Positions 28,812 through 41,412 of a DNA stretch of 64,000 nt are shown here, piece by piece. Source of the DNA: an uncultured Holophagaceae bacterium (GTDB lineage Bacteria; Acidobacteriota; Holophagae; Holophagales; Holophagaceae); the NCBI GenBank assembly GCA_903884655.1, contig CAISFO010000029.1:1-64000 (forward strand), in the 5' to 3' direction. The notes under the pieces are model-generated. The model was not told where the DNA came from. It saw only the letters and a list, made by a program, of their open reading frames with translations, and ran no database searches. The position numbers were made by a program, and so were the translations under genes. How positions within the stretch are numbered: the stretch's first letter is position 1; the number at the start of each line of letters is the position of its first letter.

Positions 28812-30574
28812 CCCCGGTCCTCGGTGAGGATGTGACCTTTCACCAGCTCCAGGGCCAGGAAGCTCACCAGCCGGCCGAAGTCCAGCTTGCCGGCCTTGAC
28901 CTCCTCCTGGAGATCCCAGGCCTTTTTCAGCAGGTCGGCGTGGACCCCGGCATGGTCCGCCAGGCCGGGGTAGTGGACCAGCCGCAGCTCGGCCTCTTCG
29001 TCGTGGAAATGCTGGGCGGTGTGGGCCACCAGGGTTTCCAGGCGAAGGGACACTTCCGTGAGGGGGCGCTCCTGGGTCAGGGTGGACATGAGGGCGCTGG
29101 CCATGCGGAACAGCTGCTGGTGCTGCGTGTCGATGAGGTGATTGCCGCTGGCGTAGATATCTTCCCAGATCATCTCCAGGAGGGAGCCCCGGCTGGATGG
29201 CTCCAGGTTGGACGCCTCCGCGGGGGTGGCCACGACCACGCGGTTGCGGCCTTCGGCCTTGGCCCGGTAGAGGGCCTGGTCCGTCCGGTCGATCCATGCC
29301 TCGAGGCTCTCCCCGAGGGCGTATTCCGACACGCCCAGGCTCATGGTCACGTGGCCCACCCCGGGGAACTCCAGAGCCGCCATCGAGGTCCGCAGTTTTT
29401 CCGCGAGGCCCAGGGCCCCTTCGAGCCGCGTGGCAGGGGCCATCACCAGGAACTCCTCGCCGCCCCAGCGGACCAGGGAATCAGAGAGCCGCAGGTGTTC
29501 GCGGACGGCCTGGGCGGTGCCCGCCAGGACGGCGTCGCCGGCGCCATGGCCGTAGGTGTCGTTGACCCGCTTGAAGTGGTCGAGGTCGAACATGAGCAGG
29601 GAGAGGGGGTCCCGGCGCCGGTGGGCCAGGGCGATCTCGGGCACCACCGCCTCCTCGAAGCGACGCCGGTTCCAGGCGCCGGTCAGGCGGTCCGTGGAGG
29701 CGGCCTGCTCCAGCTGTTCCAGGGCCCGCTGCAGGCCATGGTTGGCCAGCTCCGCAGACCGCTTGGCCTCATCCAGGTCCCGCAGGCGTTCCGAAAGCTC
29801 CGCGTTGCGCTCCTGCACCATCCGCTCCAGGTGCTGGGACTGCTGCGCCGCCGCCGTCAGCTTGGCAGCCTGGGCGGCCTCCTTGCTCCGGCGCAGACCG
29901 CGCATGCGACGGAGCATGACCCAGCCCAGGGACATGGCCAGCACCAGCAGCGCGAGCTGCAGCACCACCAAGCTTGCCAAGCGGCTCTTCCAGCCCAGGG
30001 ACAAAGCCCCGAGGGAGAGGCAGCAGACCAGCAGGGCCAGGGCAGCGGCGGCCACTGCCCTGGCGCTGTCCAGGCCTTCCCGGTTAGCCCGCAGCCCGGC
30101 CAGGAGGGTGAGCACGGCCAGCAGGGGCGCCAGCAGGCTCAGCACCAGTTCGGATAGAAGGTGCAAGGGCTGCCAGGGCGACCAGGCGCCCAGAATGATC
30201 ACCAGGGCGCAGAGGAAGGTGAGGCGCCGGGAGACCACCAGGCGCCGGGCGCTTCGGGAGGAGGCCAGCAGGCCCGCCATGACGCGCTCCCACACGGCCA
30301 GGCTGAGGCCGGCCAGCGCCAGGGAGGTGGGGTGGATGTAGGGCATCAGGACCGCTGGAAGCAGGGCCGCCGCAATGTCGCTGAAGGTGATCCAGGTGGC
30401 GGCGACCACGAGCCCGAACAGGCCCGTCTTGCTGAGGATCCGGTCCCGGAGGGGGCCATAGGCCAGCATGGACAGGATGGCCAGGCCCACGAGGATGCCC
30501 GCCTGGAAGGACTGCAGGGCGAGGGGCAGGGCCGAAGACGCGGCCGGGATGGGCGGATTCATGGGTGCCAGCAT
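28751..30574 (-). CDS. Membrane diguanylate cyclase with C-terminal hemerythrin
   Basis: 607 residues. About 20-225 holds six to seven transmembrane helices. A coiled-coil linker follows (about 225-290, rich in A, E, Q), then a GGDEF domain with the active WGGEEF motif (about 295-460), then a hemerythrin domain (about 475-600) with its iron ligands in HLIDTQHQQLF, HFHDEEAEL, HAGVHADLL and HILTED. The likely role is O2- or redox-controlled synthesis of c-di-GMP at the inner membrane. GGGGAG precedes the ATG. It lies ten bases after tadA on the same strand and is probably co-transcribed. Confidence 0.9.
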   Translation of the reverse strand: MLAPMNPPIPAASSALPLALQSFQAGILVGLAILSMLAYGPLRDRILSKTGLFGLVVAATWITFSDIAAALLPAVLMPYIHPTSLALAGLSLAVWERVMAGLLASSRSARRLVVSRRLTFLCALVIILGAWSPWQPLHLLSELVLSLLAPLLAVLTLLAGLRANREGLDSARAVAAAALALLVCCLSLGALSLGWKSRLASLVVLQLALLVLAMSLGWVMLRRMRGLRRSKEAAQAAKLTAAAQQSQHLERMVQERNAELSERLRDLDEAKRSAELANHGLQRALEQLEQAASTDRLTGAWNRRRFEEAVVPEIALAHRRRDPLSLLMFDLDHFKRVNDTYGHGAGDAVLAGTAQAVREHLRLSDSLVRWGGEEFLVMAPATRLEGALGLAEKLRTSMAALEFPGVGHVTMSLGVSEYALGESLEAWIDRTDQALYRAKAEGRNRVVVATPAEASNLEPSSRGSLLEMIWEDIYASGNHLIDTQHQQLFRMASALMSTLTQERPLTEVSLRLETLVAHTAQHFHDEEAELRLVHYPGLADHAGVHADLLKKAWDLQEEVKAGKLDFGRLVSFLALELVKGHILTEDRGYFSFVRPPERPRGTPGAEA

Positions 30575-30584
30575 GGCACTCCCC

Positions 30585-31037
30585 TCATCGACGCCGCTTG
30601 AAAAAAGCTTGGATTTGGGCCCGGCACTCCGGCTCCAGCAGGCCTCCCTGGAACTCGAAACGGTGGTTTAGGGCGGCCCCGTCCAGGGTGTCCAGCCAGC
30701 GGCTGACGCCCACCTTGGGGTCCGAGGCGCCGAAGACGACCCGGCCCACCCGGGCGTGGATGAGGGCCCCGAAGCACATGAGGCAGGGCTCCAGGGTCAC
30801 GTAGAGGGTGGCCCCGGCCATGCGGTAGTTCTTGGTCCAGGCGCCGGCGCTGCGCAGGGCCAGCACTTCCGCGTGGGCGGTGGGGTCGTTCAGCTTGATG
30901 GGGTGGTTGTGGCCCCGGCCCAGCAGGCAGCCCTCCGAAACCACCACCGCACCGATGGGAACCTCGTCCAGGCTGTCCGCCTTCTCGGCCTCTTCCAGGG
31001 CGAGCTTCATGAAGTAGATGTCATCGCCGGTCCACAT
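30585..31037 (-). CDS. tadA: tRNA-specific adenosine deaminase
   Basis: Converts adenosine-34 to inosine in tRNA-Arg(ACG). About 150 residues. The zinc-deaminase motifs are plain: HAEVLAL (His ligand and catalytic Glu) and EPCLMCFGA (PCxxC). The ATG at 31037 starts MWTGDDIYFMKLALEEAEKA, matching the usual helical N-terminus; an ATG at 31043 is an alternative, and the longer open frame further upstream has no family match. Divergent from the carA leader, sharing a short promoter region. Confidence 0.92.
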   Translation of the reverse strand: MWTGDDIYFMKLALEEAEKADSLDEVPIGAVVVSEGCLLGRGHNHPIKLNDPTAHAEVLALRSAGAWTKNYRMAGATLYVTLEPCLMCFGALIHARVGRVVFGASDPKVGVSRWLDTLDGAALNHRFEFQGGLLEPECRAQIQAFFKRRR

Positions 31038-31090
31038 GCACATAAGTGTGGCCGAAACAGCGATTCGTACATCTGATACAAAGGAGTAGT

Positions 31091-31162
31091 ATGCCCGATT
31101 TTCCCTTGAATAAAAAGGCTGATCCTCGATTTTGCAAGTCGATACACTCAGTTTGGCCCTGA
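31091..31162 (+). CDS. Putative carA leader peptide (23 aa)
   Basis: A 23-codon ORF from ATG 31091 to TGA 31160-31162. It has an ideal AAGGAG five bases upstream, better than the site of carA itself. It starts MPDFPLNKK and ends SVWP. Its stop codon lies within a small hairpin (GGCCC-tgaa-GGGCC, 31155-31168) just ahead of a strong terminator. No run of one amino acid is seen, but the coding part contains U-rich patches, as in the UTP-sensing pyrBI leader of enterics. It may couple ribosome position to read-through into carAB. Confidence 0.5.
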   Translation: MPDFPLNKKADPRFCKSIHSVWP

Positions 31163-31182
31163 AGGGCCGAGTCATTCTCACG

Positions 31183-31216
31183 ACCCCGCGAAGGCTCGGC
31201 TTTCGCGGGGTTTTTG
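31183..31216 (+). terminator. Intrinsic terminator/attenuator in the carA leader
   Basis: A perfect 10-bp stem, ACCCCGCGAA / TTCGCGGGGT, followed by TTTTTG, ending 27 bases before the carA start. Its loop contains CTCGGC (31195-31200), complementary to GCCGAG at 31166-31171 upstream, which offers a competing fold. Lying between the leader peptide and carA, it looks like an attenuator rather than the end of a gene. Confidence 0.75.
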
Positions 31217-31242
31217 CAAAGCCACCATGCCAAGGGAGGCCC

Positions 31243-32320
31243 ATGCGCGCGCACCTGATCCTGAAGGACGGGACCAACTTCCGGGGGCGGGCACCGTTGG
31301 GCTTCGGCGGCGGCGGCGGCGAGGCGGTGTTCACGACCGCCATGGCGGGCTACCAGGAGATCCTCACGGATCCCAGCTTCGCCGGCCAGATGGTCTGCAT
31401 GACCTTCCCCGAGCAGGGCATCTACGGCATCCACGCCGACCTGAACGAAGGCACCCGCCCCTGGGCCACGGGCCTGCTCTGCCGGCGCCTCACCTTCGCC
31501 CCGGACCACCACCGTTGCGAAGGCGACCTGCCTTCCTGGCTCAAGCGCCACCACATCCCCGTGATGACCGATCTGGACACCCGGGCCCTGACCCAGCACC
31601 TGCGGGACCAGGGCGCCCAGCCCTCCCTCATCTGGACCGAGCTGGACGGCAGTCTGGATGCCGGTGTGGCCAAGGCCAAGGCCCTGCCGGACATGACCGG
31701 CCAGGCCCTCTGCGGCGAGGTGAGCTGCAGGGACCGCTACGAGCTGAATCCCGGCGGCGCCTTCCGCATCGCGGTGCTGGACGGCGGCATCAAGCTGAGC
31801 ATCCTGAAGCAGCTGGTGGCCGCCGGATTGCACCTGGAGGTCTTCCCCTGGGACACACCTTCCACGGAACTGGCCCACAAGCGCTTCCACGGCCTCTTCC
31901 TCAGCAACGGTCCTGGCGATCCGGCGGCGCTGCCCGGCATGCAGGAAGAAGTCGAAGCCTGCCTCGGCCAGCTGCCCATCTTCGGCATCTGCCTGGGGCA
32001 TCAGCTGCTGGGTCAGGCCTTCGGGGCCCGTACCTTCAAGCTCAAGTTCGGTCACCGCGGCGCCAACCAGCCCGTGCACGACCTCATGACCGGCCGCATC
32101 GAGATCACCGCCCAGAACCATGGCTTCACCGTGGACGAGGCCAGCCTGCCCAAGGATGTGGTGGTGACCCATCGCCACCTCAGCGACGGGACGGTCGAAG
32201 GCCTGCGCCACACCAAGCTGCCGATCTTCTCGCTGCAGCACCATCCCGAAGCGAGCCCAGGACCCCACGACGCGCACCCGGCCTTCAACCGCTTCGTGGC
32301 GCTGCTCCAGGAGTTCCACC

Positions 32321-32328
<8 letters not shown>
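31243..32328 (+). CDS. carA: Carbamoyl-phosphate synthase small subunit
   Basis: Glutaminase subunit (361 residues) that passes ammonia to CarB for carbamoyl phosphate, used for pyrimidines and arginine. The N-terminal CPSase_sm domain ([15 protein letters not shown]) is followed by a class I glutamine amidotransferase with the nucleophile Cys in [14 protein letters not shown] and the His/Glu pair in [16 protein letters not shown] precedes the ATG. The stop overlaps carB by eight bases. Preceded by a leader peptide and terminator. Confidence 0.96.
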
Positions 32329-35530
<3,202 letters not shown>

Positions 35531-35565
35531 ACCGGGCCAGTGCTTCCGGCCAGGAGGGGTGAAAA

Positions 35566-38500
35566 TTGCCATCGAAAGGGATCTCCACATCTCTTTCCAG
35601 GGCAGGGCGGCTACTATCTTGGGCGGGCCCGAGCCCCATCCAGAGGACGCCAGTGGCAGCCCCGTCACCAGGACATCGATGGCTGGACCGGCTGGGTCTT
35701 CTGAGCTGGTGGCCCTGGGCGATCCTGGTCGTGGGCCTGTCCTTGACCCTGCTGCGCTGGCAGATGCTGATCCGGGCCGACCGGGCCCACCTGGCCGCCC
35801 GGCACGCTCTCGAGGCTCATGCGATCGTGGACCGGCTCAACCGGCGCTTCGATGCCTTCACGTTTGTGCTGAAGGGAGCCTCCAGCTACGTGGCGCGGGT
35901 GTCCCGCCCCACGCGGTCCGAATGGCGCAGCTACGTGGAAGGCCTGGGCCTCTTCAAGTCCCATGAGTGTGTGCAGGCCATGAGCTTCGTGCCGTGGATC
36001 CCCCGGGCGGAGGTCGATGTGCACGTCCAGCAGATGAAGGCGGAAGGCTTTCCTGACTATGCCGTCCTCTCCGGTGGTTCCCTGCCGCCGGATCCGGAGG
36101 GCCTCAGCCCCATCACCCTGCTTGAGCCCATGAATGAGCGCAACCTGCGGGCCTTCGGCCGGGACATGTGGGAGGATCCCCTCCGGCGGGAGGCCATGGG
36201 CCAGGCCCGGGACACCGGGAACGTGGTCCTCTCCCGGAAGCTGACCCTGTACCAGGAAGCCAGCACCGACCCGCAGCCGGGCCTGGTCCTCTACGCCCCG
36301 GTCTACCGCTCCCAGGTTCCGCTCGACACGGTGGACCAGCGCCGGAGGGCCATGCTGGGCTGGACGACCCTGGTGCTGCGGATGGGGGACTTCCTGGAGT
36401 CGCTGCTCCACGAGGAAGCCGCCCGCATGGACATACACATCCGGGAGGGGGGCCCTTCGGATGGGGGGGCCGTGCTGTTCGATTCCGACGCGGCCGTTCA
36501 GGCCGCCCTGGGCCGACCGCCCCATGAGCGCGCCTTTGAGGTGGGAGGCCGCACCTGGACCCTCGAGCTCCGGTTGAACCCGAATCTCGTGCAGCTGTCG
36601 GATTCCCGGTTCCGGATGGAAGCCCTGGTTGGTGGGACCCTCATCACCCTCATCACCTGCCTGATAGCCATCCTCGTCACGGGTTCCGAGAAGCGGGCCC
36701 GGGACCTGGCCGAGGCCCGGGGGGAAGAGCTCCTGGCCACGGAATCCCAGTTCCGGGCCCTCTTCGAGAAGGCACCTTTCGGTATGGCCATCGTGAGCAG
36801 TGACAGTGGGCGATTCCAGGCTGCGAACCCCCGGCTGGGCGAGATCCTTGGATACACACCAGGGGAACTCCTGGAGCGCGATTTCCAGAGCCTCACCCAC
36901 CCTGACCATCTTGCCTCGGATCTGGGCTCTGTGCGGGAACTGGCTGGCGGGACCATTTCCGAGATCCACAAGGTGAAGCGCTATCTCCACAAGGATGGGC
37001 ACACCGTCTGGGCGCGCCTGAGGATGGTCAAGCTGCCGGGGTTGGAAGGGGAACCGCCCCGGCACCTTTCCATGGTGGAGGACATCACCGAGCGACGGCA
37101 GATGGAAGAGTCCCTGCGGCAGAGCGAGTCCCGGTTCCGGCTGCTGGCGGAGAATGCCCACGACCTCGTGTACTGGTACCGGTTCCTGCCAGAGCCGGGT
37201 TTCGAGTTCATCAGTCCCTCCTGCAAGGACCTCACCGGCTATTCCATGGAGGAGTTCTATCAGGACGGGAACCTCGCCATGAACATCCTCCATCCCGAGG
37301 ACCGGCTGTTCATCGAGGGGTTGTTGGCGAACCAGTCCTTCCCGGTCGAACCCATGCTGGTCAGGTGGATTCGCAAGGATGGCAGGCTGATCTGGATCGA
37401 GCAGACCTGCAGCTATCTGAAGGACCCCGAGGGACGGGTGACGGCCGTGCAGGCTGTGGCGCGGGATGTGACCGATCGGGTGCAAGCCGAGCAGGACCTT
37501 CTCGAGAGCGAAGCCCGCTTCCGCGGCGTGGTTGAGCAGAGCCCCGTCGCGATCTTCCTGCATGAAGGCGGGAACTTCACCTTCCTCAATCCGGCGGCCC
37601 TGCGGCTGTTCGGCACGGACCGGTCGGGGGATCTGCTGGGGACTCCGGTCCTGAGCCGGGTCCATCCTGAGGATCTGGAACTGGTCCGTCAGAGAATCGC
37701 CCAGGGGTTCGGGCAAGGCAGGCCCCATCCCATCCTGGAGCAGCGGCTCGTCGCCCTGGATGGAACCTGCGTGGAGGCGGAGGTCCAGTCGATCCCGGTG
37801 ACCTACTCGGGCCGGACGAACCTCATGGTTTTCGCCCAGGACATCGGCGAGCGGAAGCGGGCCATGGCGGCCTTGGCCCAGAGTGAATCGAACCTGGCCG
37901 ACGCCCAGAAGATCGGTCGCTTCGGAAGCTGGCGAGTGATCTACGGGGATGACCAGGAAGCCTGGTCCGTATCGGAGGGCCTCCGGGCGATCTATGGCTA
38001 CACACCGGACACGCAGATCACCATGGAGACGGGCCTGGAGATGATGCCTCCGGAGGATCGGGAGGCGGTCTGCGCCAGCTGGCAGGCCTCCATCAGGGGC
38101 TCGGGCCCCTGTGCCTGGGAGCACCGCATCCTGGTGGATGGCGACATCAGGTGGCTCTCCGTGCGGGTCAAGCACCTGTTCTCGGCGGAAGGCCGGCTGG
38201 TGGAGTCCTCTGGAATCATCCAGGACATCACGGAGAAGCGGGCCGCCGAGCAGGCCCTGCATGCCAACGAAGCCCGCCTGAGAATCCTCAGCGACCAGAT
38301 CCCGGACAGTTTCCTGTACCAGTTCTCCCTGGACCCGACGGGAACTCCTCGGTTCGGCTATGTCAGTGCCGGGGTGGAGCGGCTGTGCGGGGTGAAGGCC
38401 CAGGATGTGCTGCAGGATCCCAGTCAGCTGTTCGGCCAGATGGACCCGGCCATGCTCCCCGCCTATCAGGCCGCAGAAGCGGCCAGCGCCCGCAACCTCA

Positions 38501-39756
38501 CGTCGTTCACCTTCGAGTTCCGGAACCGCCGGGCGGATGGGGAATGGCGCTGGTTCCGCGTGCGCTCAGCCCCTCGGAAGACGCAGGACGGGGGCCTCTG
38601 CTGGGAAGGCATCGCCACGGACATCACCCAGCAGAAGCTGGATCAGTTGCGGCTGGAGGAGAGCGAGGCCCGGTTCCGGAGCGTGGTGGAACAGGCCAGC
38701 GACGCCATCTATTTGAATGACGAGGAGGGTCACATCATTCTCTGCAACCGTGCGGCCTGCACTAGCACGGGCTTCACCATGGAGGAGATGCTCCAGCTGC
38801 GCATCATGGACCTCGACGCCGAGTTCGTGGACCCGAAGAACCGCCAGACCGTCCGGCACCTGCGGCCTTTCGAGCGGGCCACTATCCTGGCCCGGCACAA
38901 GCGCAAGGATGGAACCACCTTCCCGGTGGAGATCCACTTGAGCTTGTTCAGGGAGGAGGAGCCCCGGCAGATCCTGGCGGTGGTGCGTGACCTCACCGAG
39001 CGAGGCCAGGTCCTGGAGGCTGAACTCCGCGCCCGCAAGGCGGAGAGCCTCGTCCTCATGGCCGGTGGCATCGCCCACGACTTCAACAACCTCTTCCAGG
39101 CGATCCAGGGCAACCTCGAGATCGCCAGCATGCGGGCCAAGGGGAATGGCCCCTTCACCCAGCCCCTGAACCAGGCCCTGGTCGCCCTGAACCGGGCCGT
39201 CAGTCTCTCCTGGAAGATGCTCGACTTCTCGGGTCATGGCCTCATGCAGATGCTCCCCATGAACCTGGAGGCCTGGCTGCCCGCCTACGTGGACACCCTG
39301 CGCCTGGAATTCCCGCCGACCTTCGCGCTGGAGGCGGTCTGTGAGCCCGTGCCTCCGGTCCTGGCCGATCGCTCCAAGCTGGAGCAGGTGCTGAAGGCGC
39401 TCCTGGACAATGCCCAGGAGGCGGCCCAAGCCCCCACCAGCCGGGTCCGACTGCGGCTGTATGTGGACTTCAGGGCGGACTGGCCGGGGCCGGATTCCCC
39501 GGGCACCTGGCCCCTGCAGCGGCCCGAGCTGCCCGCCACCGTCTGCCTGGAGCTGGCTGATGATGGTCCTGGCGTACCCTCGGAAAAGCTGGACCTGGTC
39601 TGCGATCCCTTCTACACCACGCGACAGCCGGGCCGGGGCCTGGGTCTGGCAGCGGCGGTGGGCATCCTCAGTGCCCACCGGGCGGGCTTCCACCTCTTCA
39701 ACGGGGAGGATGGCGGCCTGGTCCTGCGCATGCACTTCCCGCCAGGCCACGCCTGA
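35566..39756 (+). CDS. CHASE-domain multi-PAS histidine kinase
   Basis: A 1396-residue membrane sensor. One N-terminal transmembrane helix (about 45-65), a periplasmic CHASE domain (about 75-330, with FVLKGASSYVARV and LYAPVYRS) and a second helix (about 350-370) are followed by about five to six PAS/PAC domains, then HisKA with His1171 in IAHDFNN and a HATPase_c end (DDGPGVPSEK, GRGLGLAAAVG). There is no receiver, so it must signal to a separate regulator; none is adjacent. The start is TTG with AGGAGG upstream; a GTG at 35653 is an alternative that shortens only the region before the first helix. Confidence 0.87.
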   Translation: MPSKGISTSLSRAGRLLSWAGPSPIQRTPVAAPSPGHRWLDRLGLLSWWPWAILVVGLSLTLLRWQMLIRADRAHLAARHALEAHAIVDRLNRRFDAFTFVLKGASSYVARVSRPTRSEWRSYVEGLGLFKSHECVQAMSFVPWIPRAEVDVHVQQMKAEGFPDYAVLSGGSLPPDPEGLSPITLLEPMNERNLRAFGRDMWEDPLRREAMGQARDTGNVVLSRKLTLYQEASTDPQPGLVLYAPVYRSQVPLDTVDQRRRAMLGWTTLVLRMGDFLESLLHEEAARMDIHIREGGPSDGGAVLFDSDAAVQAALGRPPHERAFEVGGRTWTLELRLNPNLVQLSDSRFRMEALVGGTLITLITCLIAILVTGSEKRARDLAEARGEELLATESQFRALFEKAPFGMAIVSSDSGRFQAANPRLGEILGYTPGELLERDFQSLTHPDHLASDLGSVRELAGGTISEIHKVKRYLHKDGHTVWARLRMVKLPGLEGEPPRHLSMVEDITERRQMEESLRQSESRFRLLAENAHDLVYWYRFLPEPGFEFISPSCKDLTGYSMEEFYQDGNLAMNILHPEDRLFIEGLLANQSFPVEPMLVRWIRKDGRLIWIEQTCSYLKDPEGRVTAVQAVARDVTDRVQAEQDLLESEARFRGVVEQSPVAIFLHEGGNFTFLNPAALRLFGTDRSGDLLGTPVLSRVHPEDLELVRQRIAQGFGQGRPHPILEQRLVALDGTCVEAEVQSIPVTYSGRTNLMVFAQDIGERKRAMAALAQSESNLADAQKIGRFGSWRVIYGDDQEAWSVSEGLRAIYGYTPDTQITMETGLEMMPPEDREAVCASWQASIRGSGPCAWEHRILVDGDIRWLSVRVKHLFSAEGRLVESSGIIQDITEKRAAEQALHANEARLRILSDQIPDSFLYQFSLDPTGTPRFGYVSAGVERLCGVKAQDVLQDPSQLFGQMDPAMLPAYQAAEAASARNLTSFTFEFRNRRADGEWRWFRVRSAPRKTQDGGLCWEGIATDITQQKLDQLRLEESEARFRSVVEQASDAIYLNDEEGHIILCNRAACTSTGFTMEEMLQLRIMDLDAEFVDPKNRQTVRHLRPFERATILARHKRKDGTTFPVEIHLSLFREEEPRQILAVVRDLTERGQVLEAELRARKAESLVLMAGGIAHDFNNLFQAIQGNLEIASMRAKGNGPFTQPLNQALVALNRAVSLSWKMLDFSGHGLMQMLPMNLEAWLPAYVDTLRLEFPPTFALEAVCEPVPPVLADRSKLEQVLKALLDNAQEAAQAPTSRVRLRLYVDFRADWPGPDSPGTWPLQRPELPATVCLELADDGPGVPSEKLDLVCDPFYTTRQPGRGLGLAAAVGILSAHRAGFHLFNGEDGGLVLRMHFPPGHA

Positions 39757-39806
39757 ACCAGTCGTCACACAACGTTTGCGCCGCTCATCCTACAGCTGGA
39801 GGTTGC

Positions 39807-40217
39807 ATGCACCGTGTCCTGCCTGAGGCCATCACATCCTTCCTCGAATCCGGCCCTTTCGCCGTGGTGGGCGCCAGCACGGACCGTTCGAAGTACGGCA
39901 ACAAGGTGCTGCGCTGCTACCAGCAGCACGGGAAAGAGGTCTATCCCATCCATCCAAAGGCGGCGGAAGTGGAGGGACAGAAAGCCCATGCTGCTCTCGC
40001 CGACCTGCCGGTGAAGGTGAAAGCCATCTCGGTGATCACGCCGCCCGCGGTCACGGAAAGGGTGGTGCGCGAGGCGGCTGCGGCTGGCGTGCAGCACATC
40101 TGGATGCAGCCCGGGGCCGAAAGTGACGAGGCCATCCGCACGGCCGAGGCCCTTGGCATGTCGGTCATCGCGGGGGGTCCCTGTCTGCTGGTGGTGCTGG
40201 GCTACCGCGAGGCCTGA
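39807..40217 (+). CDS. CoA-binding domain protein (YccU-like)
   Basis: 136 residues, a lone CoA_binding Rossmann domain as in the succinyl-CoA synthetase alpha subunit N-terminus: FAVVGASTDRSKYGNKVL, VYPIHPKA, SVITPPAVTERVV, HIWMQPGAES and GGPCLLV. YccU-type proteins bind CoA or acyl-CoA; the biological role is not known. GGAGG precedes the ATG. Single gene between a kinase and a convergent gene pair. Confidence 0.9.
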   Translation: MHRVLPEAITSFLESGPFAVVGASTDRSKYGNKVLRCYQQHGKEVYPIHPKAAEVEGQKAHAALADLPVKVKAISVITPPAVTERVVREAAAAGVQHIWMQPGAESDEAIRTAEALGMSVIAGGPCLLVVLGYREA

Positions 40218-40276
40218 GTCAGCTGCACAGGATCCAAAGTCGTTGCCGATGGAATTCGCGCGGCGAACTCAGTCCA

Positions 40277-40468
40277 CTAGGCGAGACCGAGGCTCCGCCG
40301 GACTTCCAGCCGATGCTCCTCATGGGCCTGGATCACCTTCGGCACCTCGTTCCGCCACAGCTTGGAAAAATCGGCGAAGGAGATGGTCGGCTTCGCTTCG
40401 GCGCCAAGCGTCGAGCGATCGGTTGAGTCCTGCGAGAACATCTCGCGGGTACCAGGCTTGGGGGTCAT
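40277..40468 (-). CDS. Small protein overlapping the P-loop kinase 3' end (63 aa)
   Basis: A 63-residue frame with GAGGA nine bases before its ATG. Its codons follow the GC-rich third-position habit of the genome, while the overlapping long frame in the same stretch does not. The product has an amphipathic helix (FADFSKLWRNEVPKVIQAHEEHR) and a basic end. It could be an antitoxin-like partner or simply an unrelated small gene downstream of the kinase. Confidence 0.5.
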   Translation of the reverse strand: MTPKPGTREMFSQDSTDRSTLGAEAKPTISFADFSKLWRNEVPKVIQAHEEHRLEVRRSLGLA

Positions 40469-41291
40469 GGGTGGGATTCCTCAGGAGAGAAAGGTAAGCG
40501 GTTTGGAGCTGATAGGCAACCACTGATTCATCAGGTTTTTTCCTCGCGTTCACACTCTCCAGGGCCTCGGCGCCCTCGGTCATGCGGCCGGACCCCTCCT
40601 CGTCCACCTGGACGTGGTAGAGCTGCAGGCTGCGGCCCACCCGGGGGCCCAGGCCCAGGAAGGTGAAGGGGGCCCAGGCGTGGGCCCGGGCCATGCGGTC
40701 CAGGGGCACATAGCGACCCTCCCGTTCGGAGCGGGCCAGCATGGCTTTCAGGGAGTCCTGGGGATCCCGGTCCGTGTAGGCCAGGTGGATCTCGCTGCAG
40801 CCCGCCCGCTGGATGCGGCCCAGCAGGAAGGCCACGCCCTGGGGTTCGGTGTGGGGTGCGTCGAAGACGGCCCCGAAGGCGGGCCCCAGGGCCAGGGCGC
40901 CGGTGGTCTTGCCCGTGGCCTGGCCACCCATGAAGATGATCACGGGCTCGCGGCGGGCATAGGCCAGGGCCCGGTCCCGCAGGCGCTTGCCCAGGGCGTT
41001 CAGGTGCACCGCGGCGCGGCCCTCCGGATCTTCCAGAGCCTCGTAGCCCTGGGTGGGGTTGCGCCGCAGGCTGGGCAGGAGGGTGGCCAGGATGTCGCCA
41101 TTGACGAGCTGGCCATCCAGGGTGCCTTCCAGGTTGGCATAGTCCTCCAGGGCCCGGTCCGCATGCCGGGCGAGACCGGCGGCCTCCCGCTCCAGGGCCT
41201 CCCGCAGGTGGATGCGCTCGGCTTCCGCCAGCTCCCAGTAGGAGCGGCGCTCGTGCCAGGCCACGTGCATCCAGGAGGGGGCGGAGGTCAT
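40320..41291 (-). CDS. Zeta-toxin-like P-loop kinase
   Basis: About 323 residues starting at MTSAPSWMHVAWHER. It carries Walker A GGQATGKTTG after VIIFM, and HLAYTDRDP/RSEREGRYVPLDRMARAHAWA segments that resemble the zeta-toxin/PezT nucleotide-kinase fold. Such enzymes phosphorylate UDP-N-acetyl sugars or other small molecules. The N-terminal 90 residues are helical. The last 50 or so codons lose the genome's codon bias and overlap another small gene by 149 bases in a different frame, so the natural C-terminus may have been extended by a frameshift. Confidence 0.6.
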   Translation of the reverse strand: MTSAPSWMHVAWHERRSYWELAEAERIHLREALEREAAGLARHADRALEDYANLEGTLDGQLVNGDILATLLPSLRRNPTQGYEALEDPEGRAAVHLNALGKRLRDRALAYARREPVIIFMGGQATGKTTGALALGPAFGAVFDAPHTEPQGVAFLLGRIQRAGCSEIHLAYTDRDPQDSLKAMLARSEREGRYVPLDRMARAHAWAPFTFLGLGPRVGRSLQLYHVQVDEEGSGRMTEGAEALESVNARKKPDESVVAYQLQTAYLSLLRNPTHDPQAWYPRDVLAGLNRSLDAWRRSEADHLLRRFFQAVAERGAEGDPGP

Positions 41292-41412
41292 CGGGACACA
41301 GTACCCGATCCCGAAGGCCGGTGCCGGGCCTGCGAGCCAGGCATGCGCTAGGAACCAGGGCGAGGGAAAGGTTAGACTCAAGGTTCGCCTTGTAACGAAC
41401 CCCTCCCCATGG

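Noticed and set aside
27611-30157. Very long plus-strand open frame (over 800 codons) across the cyclase gene
   Set aside because: It is antisense to a well-supported GGDEF-hemerythrin gene and low in complexity; open frames of this kind are expected opposite GC-rich genes.
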